From positions 62,001 through 126,000 of the forward strand of contig CAVRFX010000023.1 of assembly GCA_963720645.1 (NCBI GenBank): 64,000 bases of DNA, given 5' to 3'. Source of the stretch: RYN-230 sp963720645. GTDB lineage: Bacteria; Actinomycetota; Actinomycetes; Streptosporangiales; Streptosporangiaceae. Numbering within the stretch: the first letter of the stretch is position 1; every line of letters begins with the position of its first letter. The notes below the pieces were generated by a model. The model worked only from the letters and a program-made list of their open reading frames with translations, was not told where the DNA came from and ran no database searches. A program made the translations under genes and the position numbers. Shown one piece after another: positions 27,388 to 35,519 of the stretch.

Positions 27388-28122
27388 ATGGATCTCACCG
27401 TCCCGCGAGACGCGGCGCCACGTCTGCTGACGGTCACCGGAGTCACCGGGATCGCCTACACGCTGTCCTGGATAGCCGGGCTGGCCGTTGCGGCCCCCAG
27501 CCCGAAGCTCACCGCGCCCGGGGCGTCGATCATCGCTGCGCTCGCCGGGCACCAGGCCGCCGTGGCCCTGCAGTTCGGCCTCACCGAGGGGCTGCCCGCC
27601 GCCGGCCTGGCCGTCATCTCGATCGCCCTGGGCCAGGCGGCACGCCGGTCCGGGGCAGCGGCGGCCGCCCGGATCGCCATCACCGCCGGGGTTGCGGCCG
27701 CGATCATGTCGCTGGCGCAGTTCGTGCTCGGTGTAGTCCTGGCCTGGACGACCAGCCCGGGCCCGGCGTACCTGCTCTACGAGGCGGTGAACCGGCTGGA
27801 CGGGGTCAAGATGCTCACGCTGGCCATCCTCGGCCTCGCCGGCGCCGTCTCGGGGGCGCTGCCCCGGTGGCTGCGCTATGCCGGGATCGCCCTGGCCCTC
27901 GCCATCGCCTCGTCCGGTGTGGCCTACCTGCTGCTCCTGCCGGGGCCCGCGGGCCTGGCGTACGTGTCCGGGCCGTTGCTCCTGCTTTTCATCACGGGCA
28001 CCGGTATCGCGCTCGGCACCGCGGCCGGCCAGGCGCGGGCCGGCCGCGAGGCTCCCGCGAGCCCGGCTGACGCAGGAAGAGCTGGCGGAGGCGGCAGGCC
28101 TGAGCCCCCGCCCGGTCAGTGA
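27388..28122 (+). CDS. Multi-pass membrane protein of unknown function
   Basis: A 244-residue protein with six to seven hydrophobic helices, beginning MDLTVPRDAAPRLLTVTGV. It resembles the DUF4386-like membrane proteins in general shape, as does the gene at 45257. The last 20 residues are Gly/Pro/Ala-rich and correspond to the region where a helix-turn-helix fragment is read in another frame, so the native C-terminus may have been replaced. No transport or enzyme motif is visible. Confidence 0.65.
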   Translation: MDLTVPRDAAPRLLTVTGVTGIAYTLSWIAGLAVAAPSPKLTAPGASIIAALAGHQAAVALQFGLTEGLPAAGLAVISIALGQAARRSGAAAAARIAITAGVAAAIMSLAQFVLGVVLAWTTSPGPAYLLYEAVNRLDGVKMLTLAILGLAGAVSGALPRWLRYAGIALALAIASSGVAYLLLLPGPAGLAYVSGPLLLLFITGTGIALGTAAGQARAGREAPASPADAGRAGGGGRPEPPPGQ

Positions 28123-28130
28123 CCTGAAGA
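28052..28130 (+). pseudogene. Helix-turn-helix (XRE/AfsR-like) fragment
   Basis: In the frame one base off the membrane protein the sequence reads RLTQEELAEAAGLSPRPVSD followed by LKRGV. This is the N-terminal HTH of the large actinobacterial XRE/ATPase regulators (usually TQEELAEAAGLSPRSVSDLERG). Nothing of the rest of such a regulator follows. It is a gene scrap joined to the end of the membrane protein gene. Confidence 0.55.
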
Positions 28131-28257
28131 GGGGGGTCCCAGCCGCCGGACCGCACCGACGACATGTGCAGCAAGGTGAGACGAGCAGAATGAGCGAAGG
28201 CCTAGAAGATTCTCTTCAGGATCGAGCCACAAGCTAACGCCAGCGTGGAGGAAGCTC

Positions 28258-29265
28258 ATGCGAGCAGGCAGCGACCAGGCCGACGATCCGCCAGCAGCCA
28301 GCCAGGAGGCCGGGCCGGCTAGCAGGTCCCCCTTCGCCACCACCCGGCTGGTTGCCTGGCATGGCGATCTGGTGGCGTCGCTCGACCGGCTCGGCTGGCT
28401 CCGGGCTCTGAGCGACCGGCTGGCCGCCGTCCTGGTGCCAGCCCGCGAGCGGTACCAGGACAATCTGGTCCTGGAGCTGCTGCATGGCGGCCGATGGGTG
28501 GGCCACCCGATACACCCGGCACTCAGCGACCTGCCCATCGGGCTGTGGACGGGCGCCATGGTGCTGGACGTTACGGACCGCGGCTCAGCTCCCCAGCGCG
28601 GAATCGACGCCGCGGGAATGCTCAGCGCGGCGGGCATCGTTGCTGCGGGCGCTACCGCCGTGACCGGGCTGAGCGACTGGACCGTGAGCGACGATCAGGA
28701 CCGCCGCGTCGGGCTCATGCACGGGCTGCTCAACACGGTGGCCCTCGGGCTGCAAGGTGCCTCCCTCGGCACCCGGATGGCCGGCCACCGTGGCACGGCA
28801 CGCGCCCTGGGCGCGGCCAGCCTCACGGTCACGGCCGCGGCCGGTTACCTCGGCGGTCATCTCGTATTCACCAAAGGCGTGATGGTCAACCGGGTGGCGT
28901 GGGCTGTCGGGCCGCGGCGGTGGACCCGCACGCTCCAGGAGACCGACCTGCCTGACGACTCGCCGACCGCCGTCGAGGCCGAGGGCCGGCAGGTCATGCT
29001 GTACCGGCACCGGGGCACCCTCTACGCCCTCGACAACGTCTGCAACCACGCCGGTGGCCTGCTCAGCCGCGGCACTGTCGCAGACCTGACCGTGACCTGC
29101 CCGCTGCACGGGGCCCGGTTCGCGCTCGCCGACGGCTGCGTCGGCCGGGGCCCGGCTAACCAGCCGCAGCCCGTGCTACCTACCCGGATCCGCAACGGCT
29201 GGATAGAGGTGCGCGGCAGCCTGCCGGCACCCCGGCGGCCCGCACATGGAAGGACACAGCCATGA
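28258..29265 (+). CDS. DUF2231 membrane domain fused to a Rieske [2Fe-2S] domain
   Basis: A 335-residue protein. Residues about 75-215 form a DUF2231 unit of four helices with WVGHPIHPALSDLPIGLW and the regular HGLLNTVAL. The C-terminal 100 residues are a Rieske domain with the ligand boxes CNHAG and CPLHGARF (two Cys, two His). DUF2231 proteins have conserved His and may bind haem, so the fusion could pass electrons across or along the membrane. GGAGGAA precedes the ATG. The stop overlaps the next Rieske gene by ATGA, so both proteins are made together. Confidence 0.88.
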   Translation: MRAGSDQADDPPAASQEAGPASRSPFATTRLVAWHGDLVASLDRLGWLRALSDRLAAVLVPARERYQDNLVLELLHGGRWVGHPIHPALSDLPIGLWTGAMVLDVTDRGSAPQRGIDAAGMLSAAGIVAAGATAVTGLSDWTVSDDQDRRVGLMHGLLNTVALGLQGASLGTRMAGHRGTARALGAASLTVTAAAGYLGGHLVFTKGVMVNRVAWAVGPRRWTRTLQETDLPDDSPTAVEAEGRQVMLYRHRGTLYALDNVCNHAGGLLSRGTVADLTVTCPLHGARFALADGCVGRGPANQPQPVLPTRIRNGWIEVRGSLPAPRRPAHGRTQP

Positions 29266-29618
29266 CGTTCGTAGTCGTCGCGAACCTCGACGATCTAGAG
29301 GTCGGCGACACCTTGCTCGTGGAGGAACTGCGCGAGCCGATCTGCCTCATCCGCCTCGACGATGAGGACGTCCGGGCGATCCACAACACCTGCACCCACC
29401 AGCAGCAGCCGCTTCACGAGGGCACCCTCCAGGACGATGACACGCTGGTCTGCGCCTCCCACGCGTCACGCTACGACCTGACCACCGGCGAGGCCGTTGG
29501 CGTGTTTGCCTGCGGTCCCATCCCTGTTTACGCGTGCAAGGTCGAAGACGACGCCATTCTCGTCGACATTGACCAGCAGCTCAACGACGCACCCATCCCC
29601 CGTCACCCGCCTGGCTGA
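29262..29618 (+). CDS. Rieske [2Fe-2S] ferredoxin-like protein
   Basis: A 118-residue soluble Rieske protein. Ligands are Cys44 and His46 (CTH) and Cys64 and His67 (CASH). The middle SRYDLTTGEAVG and a C-terminal strand ending VDIDQQ complete the fold. The spacing is that of bacterial Rieske ferredoxins which feed oxygenases. Here no oxygenase is next door, and the coupled membrane-bound Rieske protein is the likely redox partner. The start overlaps the preceding gene by four bases. Confidence 0.88.
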   Translation: MTFVVVANLDDLEVGDTLLVEELREPICLIRLDDEDVRAIHNTCTHQQQPLHEGTLQDDDTLVCASHASRYDLTTGEAVGVFACGPIPVYACKVEDDAILVDIDQQLNDAPIPRHPPG

Positions 29619-29663
29619 GGCCAGCCCGGCGGCCTGGCTCCCGGCGCGGCCATCGCGGCCCGG

Positions 29664-30504
29664 TCACGCAGGGTGTTCCCCGGGCGGCGCGGCCGGGATC
29701 TGCGGCCAGACCGCCCGGGACAGTGCGCCCGCCGCCCCCACCCACGTGGTGGTGAGATCGCGGTTCATCTCCACCATCTGCTGCACGAACGCGAGATAGC
29801 GTTCGACCGCGGGGATCAGGCTGGCCTGCGGCAGCTGGGGAAGCACGTACGCCCGGTCAATGAACTCCAGCACGCCCTGCGTCCAGAGGTCAGCGCCCTC
29901 TCCTCCCGCGCTGCGCGCCCGGGTCGCCGCGGGGAGCTCGACGGTGACATCGAGCACGCCCCCCTCGGCCGGGCCCGACGACACGCGCCCGGCCCCGGCG
30001 AGCAGCGCCAGCGACGCGCGGTTGTCGGCGGCGACGAGCGTGCGCAGCCGGGTGACCGCGGCCGGGCGCTGCCGCATCAGCGCTGAGAGAAGGGCGGCGC
30101 CGGCGCCGCGTCCCTGCCAGTCGTCCACGACAGTGACCGCGATGTCGGCGGTGGCCGGATCATCGGAGTACTGCAGGAGATGGGCGACCCCGGCCGGTCC
30201 CTCCCCGCCCCCTGGCGGCAGCACGATGAGCAGGAGGGCAAGGTGATGTACCCCGTCAACGCCGTCGAACCAGCCGCCGGATCATCGAGTCGTCGAGGTG
30301 ATCGAGTGCCTGGAGGAACCGGTGCTGGCGCGATTCGGGTGACAGGCGGCGGAATAGGTCGCGCAGCGTCCCGGCGTCGGTGGGCAGCAGCGGCCAGGTC
30401 AGCGCGGGCGTGCCGTCGCGCAGGAGAAACTCCCCGGGCAGGAGCGGGCCCGAGGCCGGGCGCTCGAGCGTCGCCGGGATCTGATCCGCCGTGATCGCGG
30501 TCAT
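29664..30504 (-). pseudogene. GNAT acetyltransferase, one frameshift
   Basis: N-terminal part MTAITADQIPATLERPASGP to DDSMIRRLV (30256-30504). After a frameshift near 30260 it continues through YSDDPATADIAVTVVDDWQG and GRGAGAALLSALM to a C-terminal helical extension ending at 29664. It is a paralogue of the GNAT gene at 5576 (shared ADIAVTxVDDWQGRG block), but with about 70 extra C-terminal residues. A one-base correction gives an open protein of about 280 residues. The start overlaps a short upstream frame (ATGA). Confidence 0.78.
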
Positions 30505-30614
30505 GCCGGGCGCTCGCGGGAGAGCATCGGCACCAGCGCTGCCGCACAGCCGCGGTCAGCGCCTGGCAGCCAGGTCTGCCAGGCCGTAGCCTCTGGGCCG
30601 GCCTGCTTGCTCAT
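30501..30614 (-). CDS. Possible 37-residue leader protein upstream of GNAT
   Basis: MSKQAGPEATAWQTWLPGAD and onward to a TGA that overlaps the GNAT start (ATGA). AAGGGA lies about ten bases before the ATG. Translational coupling favours real expression. It has no known family. Confidence 0.45.
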   Translation of the reverse strand: MSKQAGPEATAWQTWLPGADRGCAAALVPMLSRERPA

Positions 30615-31254
30615 GATCTTAATTCCCTTAGATTGTTTTCGTGTGCGCAATGGCCCACGAGAATCAGCATAGCGCCTTTGCCGGGTTCCATTCGCTGGGA
30701 TCGGGTGTTGCACCGCTTGTTTACCTGCAGGTTCCGGAAATGTCACCGGCTTGTAAAGCACATCCCAGAGTACTCACATTGCTCACAGGCGCCCTAAACT
30801 TCTTTTCGTATGCATACTGGGACAATCAGCCCGGAATCCAGGGAGTGCCCGTACATTTTGCTAAATCAAATAAGTTTTCTACCAGAAATCTTCTGTTAGA
30901 TATGATCGAACATAATTTTGAAAGATTGTGCCGAACAGTTGCGATGACGGAAGCAATCTGCCGCTGCGGAGGAAAACCCGTCCCGGCCCGAATGCAGCCC
31001 CCAAGCGAGCCGGATCCTGCATCGTGTCGTCCCGCGGTCACCCCGCCCCCGGCGCGCTGCAGGTGATTTCCGTCACGCTCCCCAACCCGCATAATGTTCG
31101 TTAACGTACGGACCTGAAAGCCGCTGGCCTCGCTGGCCCGGGCATAGCGGCAGCTCGCATGTATTGGCTCGTGACGGAGAGTGCTGTACGGGTGGATCAG
31201 CCCGCGGCGGCCACCCCGAACCGTCGTGACGTGCCGGCGCGGGATAATGAAGTC
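30615..31254. other. Intergenic region with an AT-rich island
   Basis: No convincing gene in 640 bases. About 30700-30960 is markedly AT-rich against the surroundings, with runs such as TTTTGCTAAATCAAATAAG and CATAATTTTGAAAGATTG, and holds the palindrome GTATGCATAC (30808-30817). An open frame of 141 codons crosses it, but it has no ribosome site or recognisable sequence. It probably contains promoters for the GNAT operon (minus) and thioredoxin (plus), or is foreign DNA. Confidence 0.5.
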
Positions 31255-31692
31255 ATGACAAGCGGGCTGATCCGGTGCGGGCACTGCGGCCAGGCGAACC
31301 GGGTCCCGGCCGCGGCGGCCGGGACGCCTCGCTGCGGCAAGTGCCATCAGCCGCTGCCGTGGATCGCCGACGCCGATGACACAACCTTCGGTGAGATCGC
31401 CGAGGCCGCCAAGATTCCGGTCATCGTCAACTTGTGGGCGCCCTGGTGCGGGCCCTGCCGCATGGTCAGCCCCGCGCTTGAGCAGCTGGCCCGCGACCTG
31501 GCAGGCCAGGTGAAGCTCGTCAAGGTGAACGTCAACGTCTCACCGCAGATCTCACAGCGGTTCGAGGCCCAGGCCATCCCGACCCTCCTGGTGCTGCGCG
31601 GCGGACGGGTGGCGGCCCGGCAGACCGGCGCCGCCCCCCTGCCAGCCTTGCGGGCCTGGGTCGACCAGGCGCTCGCCACAGCCGGCCCCTGA
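31255..31692 (+). CDS. trxC: Thioredoxin 2-like protein with N-terminal zinc motif
   Basis: A 145-residue protein. The N-terminal 35 residues carry two CxxC pairs (Cys8/Cys11 and Cys27/Cys30), the zinc-binding element of thioredoxin 2. The thioredoxin domain follows with active site WCGPC at 64-68 and the cis-Pro loop AQAIPTLLVL. It reduces protein disulfides in the cytoplasm and the zinc motif may make it sensitive to oxidation. Single gene, with the AT-rich region upstream. Confidence 0.9.
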   Translation: MTSGLIRCGHCGQANRVPAAAAGTPRCGKCHQPLPWIADADDTTFGEIAEAAKIPVIVNLWAPWCGPCRMVSPALEQLARDLAGQVKLVKVNVNVSPQISQRFEAQAIPTLLVLRGGRVAARQTGAAPLPALRAWVDQALATAGP

Positions 31693-32013
31693 ACTCCTGC
31701 CCTCCGCCCTCAGCGCTCCCCCGTTCACCCGGGCTGGGCAGCTGGGCGTGATTCCCTGACCGGTGCCCATACCCGGGAGCTTCCGGTGTCCAGGGTCCCG
31801 GCCCCGGCAGATGGCACGGCCGTGCGGCCCGGCTGGCCGCCGGGCCGCCAGAAATTCCACCCGCATGCCCACCATCGGGTGACGTCCCGCCGCCACCCCG
31901 GCTCCTACCGTCCGTGGCAGGACCAGTGCCACCCGTGGCAGCGGGCCTGACGAATGTCACAGCCCCGGGTGCTGCCTGGTCTTCAAGACAGAGGCCTAGC
32001 GGAAGGAAAGATC
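31693..32013. other. Intergenic region
   Basis: About 320 bases with no gene I can support. CCGTGGCAG occurs twice 20 bases apart near 31910-31940. The last 30 bases hold the GGAAGGAAAG ribosome site of the following epimerase remnant. Confidence 0.5.
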
Positions 32014-32353
32014 ATGCGAGTCTTCGTCACAGGAGCGACCGGGGCACTGGGACGGCACCTCGTACCTGGGCTGGTCGCGGCGGTCGGCCATGGCGCGCCT
32101 GGCGTGTACAACGTCGTGGACGACGACCCGGCGCCCGTCGCGGAGTGGCTGCCGTACCTGGCCCAGATCATGGGAGCAAAGACGCCGCTGCGGGTGCCCG
32201 CACTGGCTCGGGCGGCTGCTCGCCGGAGAGTTCGTCGTGGCCCAGATGACCACCTCGCGCGGGTCCTCGAACGAGAAGGCCAGGAAGGAACTCGGCTGGG
32301 AGCCGCGGTACGCAAGCTGGCGGGAGGGATTCCGAGCCTGGGTCCGCGGATGA
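32014..32353 (+). pseudogene. NAD-dependent epimerase with its middle deleted
   Basis: The first 23 codons, MRVFVTGATGALGRHLVPGL and VAA, are a normal epimerase start with a strong GGAAGGAAAG site ten bases upstream. The next codons jump to the C-terminal part: GAPGVYNVVDDDPAPVAEWL, QIMGAKTPLRVPA. After a frameshift near 32205 it ends AGEFVVAQMTTSRGSSNEKA and ELGWEPRYASWREGF. About 190 residues of the usual 300-320, including the substrate and YxxxK region, are missing at about 32080. A promoter-proximal start with the normal end retained marks an internal deletion. Confidence 0.75.
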
Positions 32354-32373
32354 GACGCGGCACCCGGCCAGGA

Positions 32374-32796
32374 TCAGCGTCCAGGAACCCACAGCTTGCT
32401 GGACGCCTCGCCAGGAGTTGACTGGGCCGTACCGGCCGGCGGGGGGGCCGGTACCCGGTCCAGATCGTTCTCCTCCGGCTCGCCTGACCGGCCCGCCTGG
32501 CCCTCTGCGCTCACCTGGGCCATCCGGAGCTGTCCCAGCACCTGCTCGATCTGCCTGCTGAGCTGGTCCGGCAGGTAGGGGCGCGCGTGCTCGTGTGCCA
32601 CGGCGCCCAGGTCGATCAGCAACCGGGCGTCCCGACGTCCCAGTTTGACCTGGGCGGCATTGAGCAGGCTGAACACGGTCTCCCCGATCACCTGCTCGAC
32701 AGGAAGCGAGCGCAGGCGCTGCACATACTCCCGGACGTCTTCCGCAGACTGCGCTTGCCCGTGTTCGGCGCCACTGCCCGGCCCCGCTGTGTCCAT
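32374..32796 (-). CDS. Conserved hypothetical protein
   Basis: A 140-residue soluble protein. Residues about 18-95 are helical and look conserved in kind (YVQRLRSLPVEQVIGETVFS, GRRDARLLIDLGAV, YLPDQLSRQIEQVLGQLRMA). The tail is acidic then Pro/Ala-rich. Start ATG 32796 (MDTAGPGSGAEHGQ). I recall similar actinobacterial proteins with no known role. It is divergent from the oxidoreductase gene, about 190 bases apart. Confidence 0.65.
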   Translation of the reverse strand: MDTAGPGSGAEHGQAQSAEDVREYVQRLRSLPVEQVIGETVFSLLNAAQVKLGRRDARLLIDLGAVAHEHARPYLPDQLSRQIEQVLGQLRMAQVSAEGQAGRSGEPEENDLDRVPAPPPAGTAQSTPGEASSKLWVPGR

Positions 32797-32989
32797 GACA
32801 GCGAACCTCCCCCACGTCCCGCGGCTGGGTGGCCATACCGGCCGCACCGCCGCCCAGGCCGTGGCCCCGATTATAGGAATCGGGCACCGGCCGCTGCAGG
32901 GGGTTTCGCCGTGGCTCGGCCCCGGCACGCGAGGGTGGCAGACTGTCGGACGCGCAGCAACCTCGGCACCCAGGTCGAGATCGGAGCGA

Positions 32990-33934
32990 ATGTTGAAGGC
33001 AGTCCGGTTCAGCCGGTTCGGGGGGCCGGAGGTCCTCGAGGTCGTGGATCTCCCCGATCCGCATCCGGGTCCCGGCCAGGTCCGGATCGCGGTGCGCGCG
33101 GCCGGCGTCAACCCGGGCGACTGGAAGAAGCGCAAGGGCCTGATGGATGGGGAGCTCCCGCAGACCATGGGCCACGAGGCGGCGGGTGTCGTCGACGAGC
33201 TCGGCGAGGGCGTTGCGGACGTGGCCGTCGGCGATCGCGTGTTCGGCTTCTCCGCCGAGGGGGCGGCCCAGGCCGAGCTGGCGGTGCTGTCCTCCTATGC
33301 GCCGATCCCGCCGTCGCTTGACTTCCCCGGCGCTGCCACGCTGCCGGCCGCCATCGAGACAGCCACGCGCACGCTCGACCAGCTCGGCGCCGGGAGCGGC
33401 AGCACGCTGCTCATCAACGGCGCCTCCGGAAGCGTCGGCAGCGCCGCGGTCCAGCTCGCGGTGATCCGCGGTGCGCGCGTGATCGGCACCGCCAGTCCGG
33501 CCAACCACGAATACCTGAGCTCGCTGGGCGCCGAGCCCGTCGCCTACGGCGAGGGCCTCGCCGGGCGGGTTCGCGCGCTCGCGCCTGACGGCGTCGACGC
33601 CGCGCTCGACGTCGCCGGGAGCGGCGTCCTGCCCGAGCTCATCGAGCTCGCGGGCGGCCCGGAGCACGTCGTGACGATCGCCGACTTCGGTGGCGCGCAG
33701 GAGCACGGGGTGACGTTCAGCAGCGGGGACGCTGGCCGCGCGGTCCACGCACTCGCGGGGATCGGCGAGCTGATCGAGTCCGGGCGCTTCTCGCTCCCGG
33801 TCGTGCAGATCTTCCCGCTCGCCGAGATCGCGGAGGCGCACCGCGTCAGCGAGGACGGTCACGTGCGCGGGAAGCTCGTGCTGGTGGTCAGCTCGCCCAA
33901 CCAGGTACCCGCAGGAATGGGGCAATCGCACTGA
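32990..33934 (+). CDS. NADP-dependent oxidoreductase, MDR superfamily (quinone-oxidoreductase-like)
   Basis: A 314-residue zinc-free MDR protein. The GroES-like N domain has FGGPEVLEVVDLPDP, RAAGVNPGDWKKRKG and TMGHEAAGVVDELG. The Rossmann part has the motif GASGSVG, then the usual AEIAEAHRVSEDGHVRGKLV end. No Cys/His zinc ligands are present. Such enzymes reduce quinones or enones with NADPH. Codon use and length are normal and the gene is intact. Confidence 0.9.
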   Translation: MLKAVRFSRFGGPEVLEVVDLPDPHPGPGQVRIAVRAAGVNPGDWKKRKGLMDGELPQTMGHEAAGVVDELGEGVADVAVGDRVFGFSAEGAAQAELAVLSSYAPIPPSLDFPGAATLPAAIETATRTLDQLGAGSGSTLLINGASGSVGSAAVQLAVIRGARVIGTASPANHEYLSSLGAEPVAYGEGLAGRVRALAPDGVDAALDVAGSGVLPELIELAGGPEHVVTIADFGGAQEHGVTFSSGDAGRAVHALAGIGELIESGRFSLPVVQIFPLAEIAEAHRVSEDGHVRGKLVLVVSSPNQVPAGMGQSH

Positions 33935-33945
33935 TCCTGGAGGAA

Positions 33946-34113
33946 ATGAAGTCCCAGCTCAAGGTGGCTAAGAAGTCCCGCAAGCTCGCCACCAAGGAGC
34001 TCAGCCGGCCGTCAGGCAGGCCGCCGCAAAGTAGTTCCGGCGAGCAGCTGCGCGCGGATGCCAGATCGTCCCAACGCGAGCCAGCTAACGACCGCCTGAT
34101 CATGCCGGGGTGA
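33946..34113 (+). CDS. Basic small protein (55 aa)
   Basis: A 55-residue frame starting MKSQLKVAKKSRKLATKELS with a near-perfect GGAGGAA two bases before the ATG, 11 bases after the oxidoreductase stop. The first 20 residues hold seven Lys/Arg and could form a nucleic-acid-binding helix. No family recognised. The ribosome site and placement support expression as the second gene of the unit. Confidence 0.5.
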   Translation: MKSQLKVAKKSRKLATKELSRPSGRPPQSSSGEQLRADARSSQREPANDRLIMPG

Positions 34114-34256
34114 CACCCGCCGGGTTGGGGCGCCACACGGCATGTTCAGGGCGCAGAAGTTCGGGTAGCAGGATCGGGCATGTTCCCAGGTCTTGCCCCC
34201 CGTAGCTGGTTCGGTGCCTGGCGTCACGTTGCTGGCGTCATAGGGAAGGATCATCG

Positions 34257-34643
34257 ATGAGCACAGCTGAAGCCCCCGGTCGGCTGCTCCTTCAGTACCG
34301 CCTCGAGAGCGGCGTTGCGGTGGTCAGCGTGAGCGGTGAAGTTGACGTCGCCACCTGCGGTTTGCTGCGAAACGGGCTTCTGCGGGTGGTCACTGACGAG
34401 ACCTTCCACGGCCTAGTGGTGAACCTGGCCGGCGTAACTTTCATCGATTCGACGGGCGTCGGGGTCCTGGTCGGCGTCTGGCGCCGGGTCAGGGCGATCG
34501 GCGTCGGCCTGGCTCTGGCGATGCCGTCGAACCAGGCCCGGAAGGTCCTGGACACCACCGGCCTGACTCAGGTGCTGCCCGTTTACGGCTCCGAGGAAGA
34601 CGCCGTGCAGGCCTGCGTCCGGCGGAGCATGCACGCGGACTGA
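34257..34643 (+). CDS. STAS-domain anti-sigma factor antagonist
   Basis: A 128-residue STAS protein: GVAVVSVSGEVDVATCGLLR, the phosphorylation loop FIDSTGVGVLVG with Ser65, then the amphipathic segment LALAMPSNQARKVLDTTGL and LPVYGSEEDAVQ. In the RsbV/SpoIIAA scheme, an ATPase anti-sigma factor phosphorylates the Ser; the unmodified form frees the sigma factor. A candidate ATPase of this class is at 993-1436. Single gene preceded by about 140 non-coding bases. Confidence 0.9.
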   Translation: MSTAEAPGRLLLQYRLESGVAVVSVSGEVDVATCGLLRNGLLRVVTDETFHGLVVNLAGVTFIDSTGVGVLVGVWRRVRAIGVGLALAMPSNQARKVLDTTGLTQVLPVYGSEEDAVQACVRRSMHAD

Positions 34644-34731
34644 TTTGCTGCTGCCGCCGACAGCAGGCCCCGCCCTGGCACCTGCGTTCAGATGGCGCTG
34701 ATCCGCGCCACAGCGGCCTCGCAGCCGGCTG

Positions 34732-35214
34732 TCACGGCAAGCGGTCCGGGCTGCCCCCGGTACCCGCTGCAGCGGCGAGTTCCCCCAGCCCGTAAATCAG
34801 CGCATCGCGGGCCTGCGGCCGCATGGAGTTCACGACAGCGCTCAGCGCCGCACGCTGCCGGCCCCTGATCCAGCGGGCCAGCCGCTGGCCGGAGCCGGTC
34901 AGCCTGCAGCAGGATCCGGGCCGGCCGCTGGCGGCATCCTGCACGGTCAGCAGCCCAGCCTCCCGCATCCGGTCACACACTCTGCCCGTAGCCGACACAG
35001 AGGCCGCCATCTCCGCGGCAAGGCGGTGCAGCTCCACGCGGCCCCCGGCCTCGTCAACAACCAGCAGCGCACGTAGCTGGGCTCCCGGCACAGCGCCGCC
35101 CAGGTCGTCAACGGCCCTGTCGCAGGCCCGGCGCAGGAGCGCCACGGCCGTCTCCACTGATCCCATATCCATCCGGCTGCTGCCACCACTCAACCTGGTC
35201 TCGTCACTCATCAA
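34732..35214 (-). CDS. MarR family transcriptional regulator
   Basis: A 160-residue protein with a winged helix: LRALLVVDEAGGRVELHRLA, EMAASVSATGRVCDRMREAG (recognition helix) and the wing ASGRPGSCCRLTGSG, flanked by dimerisation helices. MarR proteins are usually ligand-released repressors of neighbouring genes. The 305 bases to the GH3 gene are non-coding, with no strong palindrome noticed. Target unknown. Confidence 0.78.
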   Translation of the reverse strand: MMSDETRLSGGSSRMDMGSVETAVALLRRACDRAVDDLGGAVPGAQLRALLVVDEAGGRVELHRLAAEMAASVSATGRVCDRMREAGLLTVQDAASGRPGSCCRLTGSGQRLARWIRGRQRAALSAVVNSMRPQARDALIYGLGELAAAAGTGGSPDRLP

Positions 35215-35519
35215 GCCTGTCCCCAGTTCCCGGATAGCGATAACTGCGCTGTGCCGTTACTGCAGGGACCAGACAGCAACCTGTTAGTGCACTCCCCGCG
35301 AGCCACGATTTCATGCGCCGGCCGCGCGCCCGGCCGGTCAGCGGCCGGCTATCCATGCCGGGCAGCGGGGCCCGGGTGGGCCCGTGCGGGTGAGTTCGCA
35401 TCAGGTTCTTTTCAGACCGGGCAAGGCGTGGAAGACTTCATGATCGTTCAGCAGACGGGAATCCGGCTGCGGACGTGGGGCGCACAGGCCCGTCTCCCTA
35501 GGTGGAGAGGACGGGCACG
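35215..35519. other. Intergenic region upstream of the GH3 gene
   Basis: About 305 bases between the divergent MarR and GH3 genes. I see no gene. GGTGGAGAGGACGGGCACG just before 35520 provides the ribosome site of the GH3 gene. Presumably contains both promoters. Confidence 0.5.

Noticed and set aside
30641..31066. 141-codon plus-strand frame across the AT-rich island
   Set aside because: Mixed composition, no ribosome site and no homology recognised; probably chance.
32168..33931. Open frame of 587 codons on the minus strand
   Set aside because: It mirrors the oxidoreductase gene in its first part; only the separate frame 32374-32796 looks genuine.
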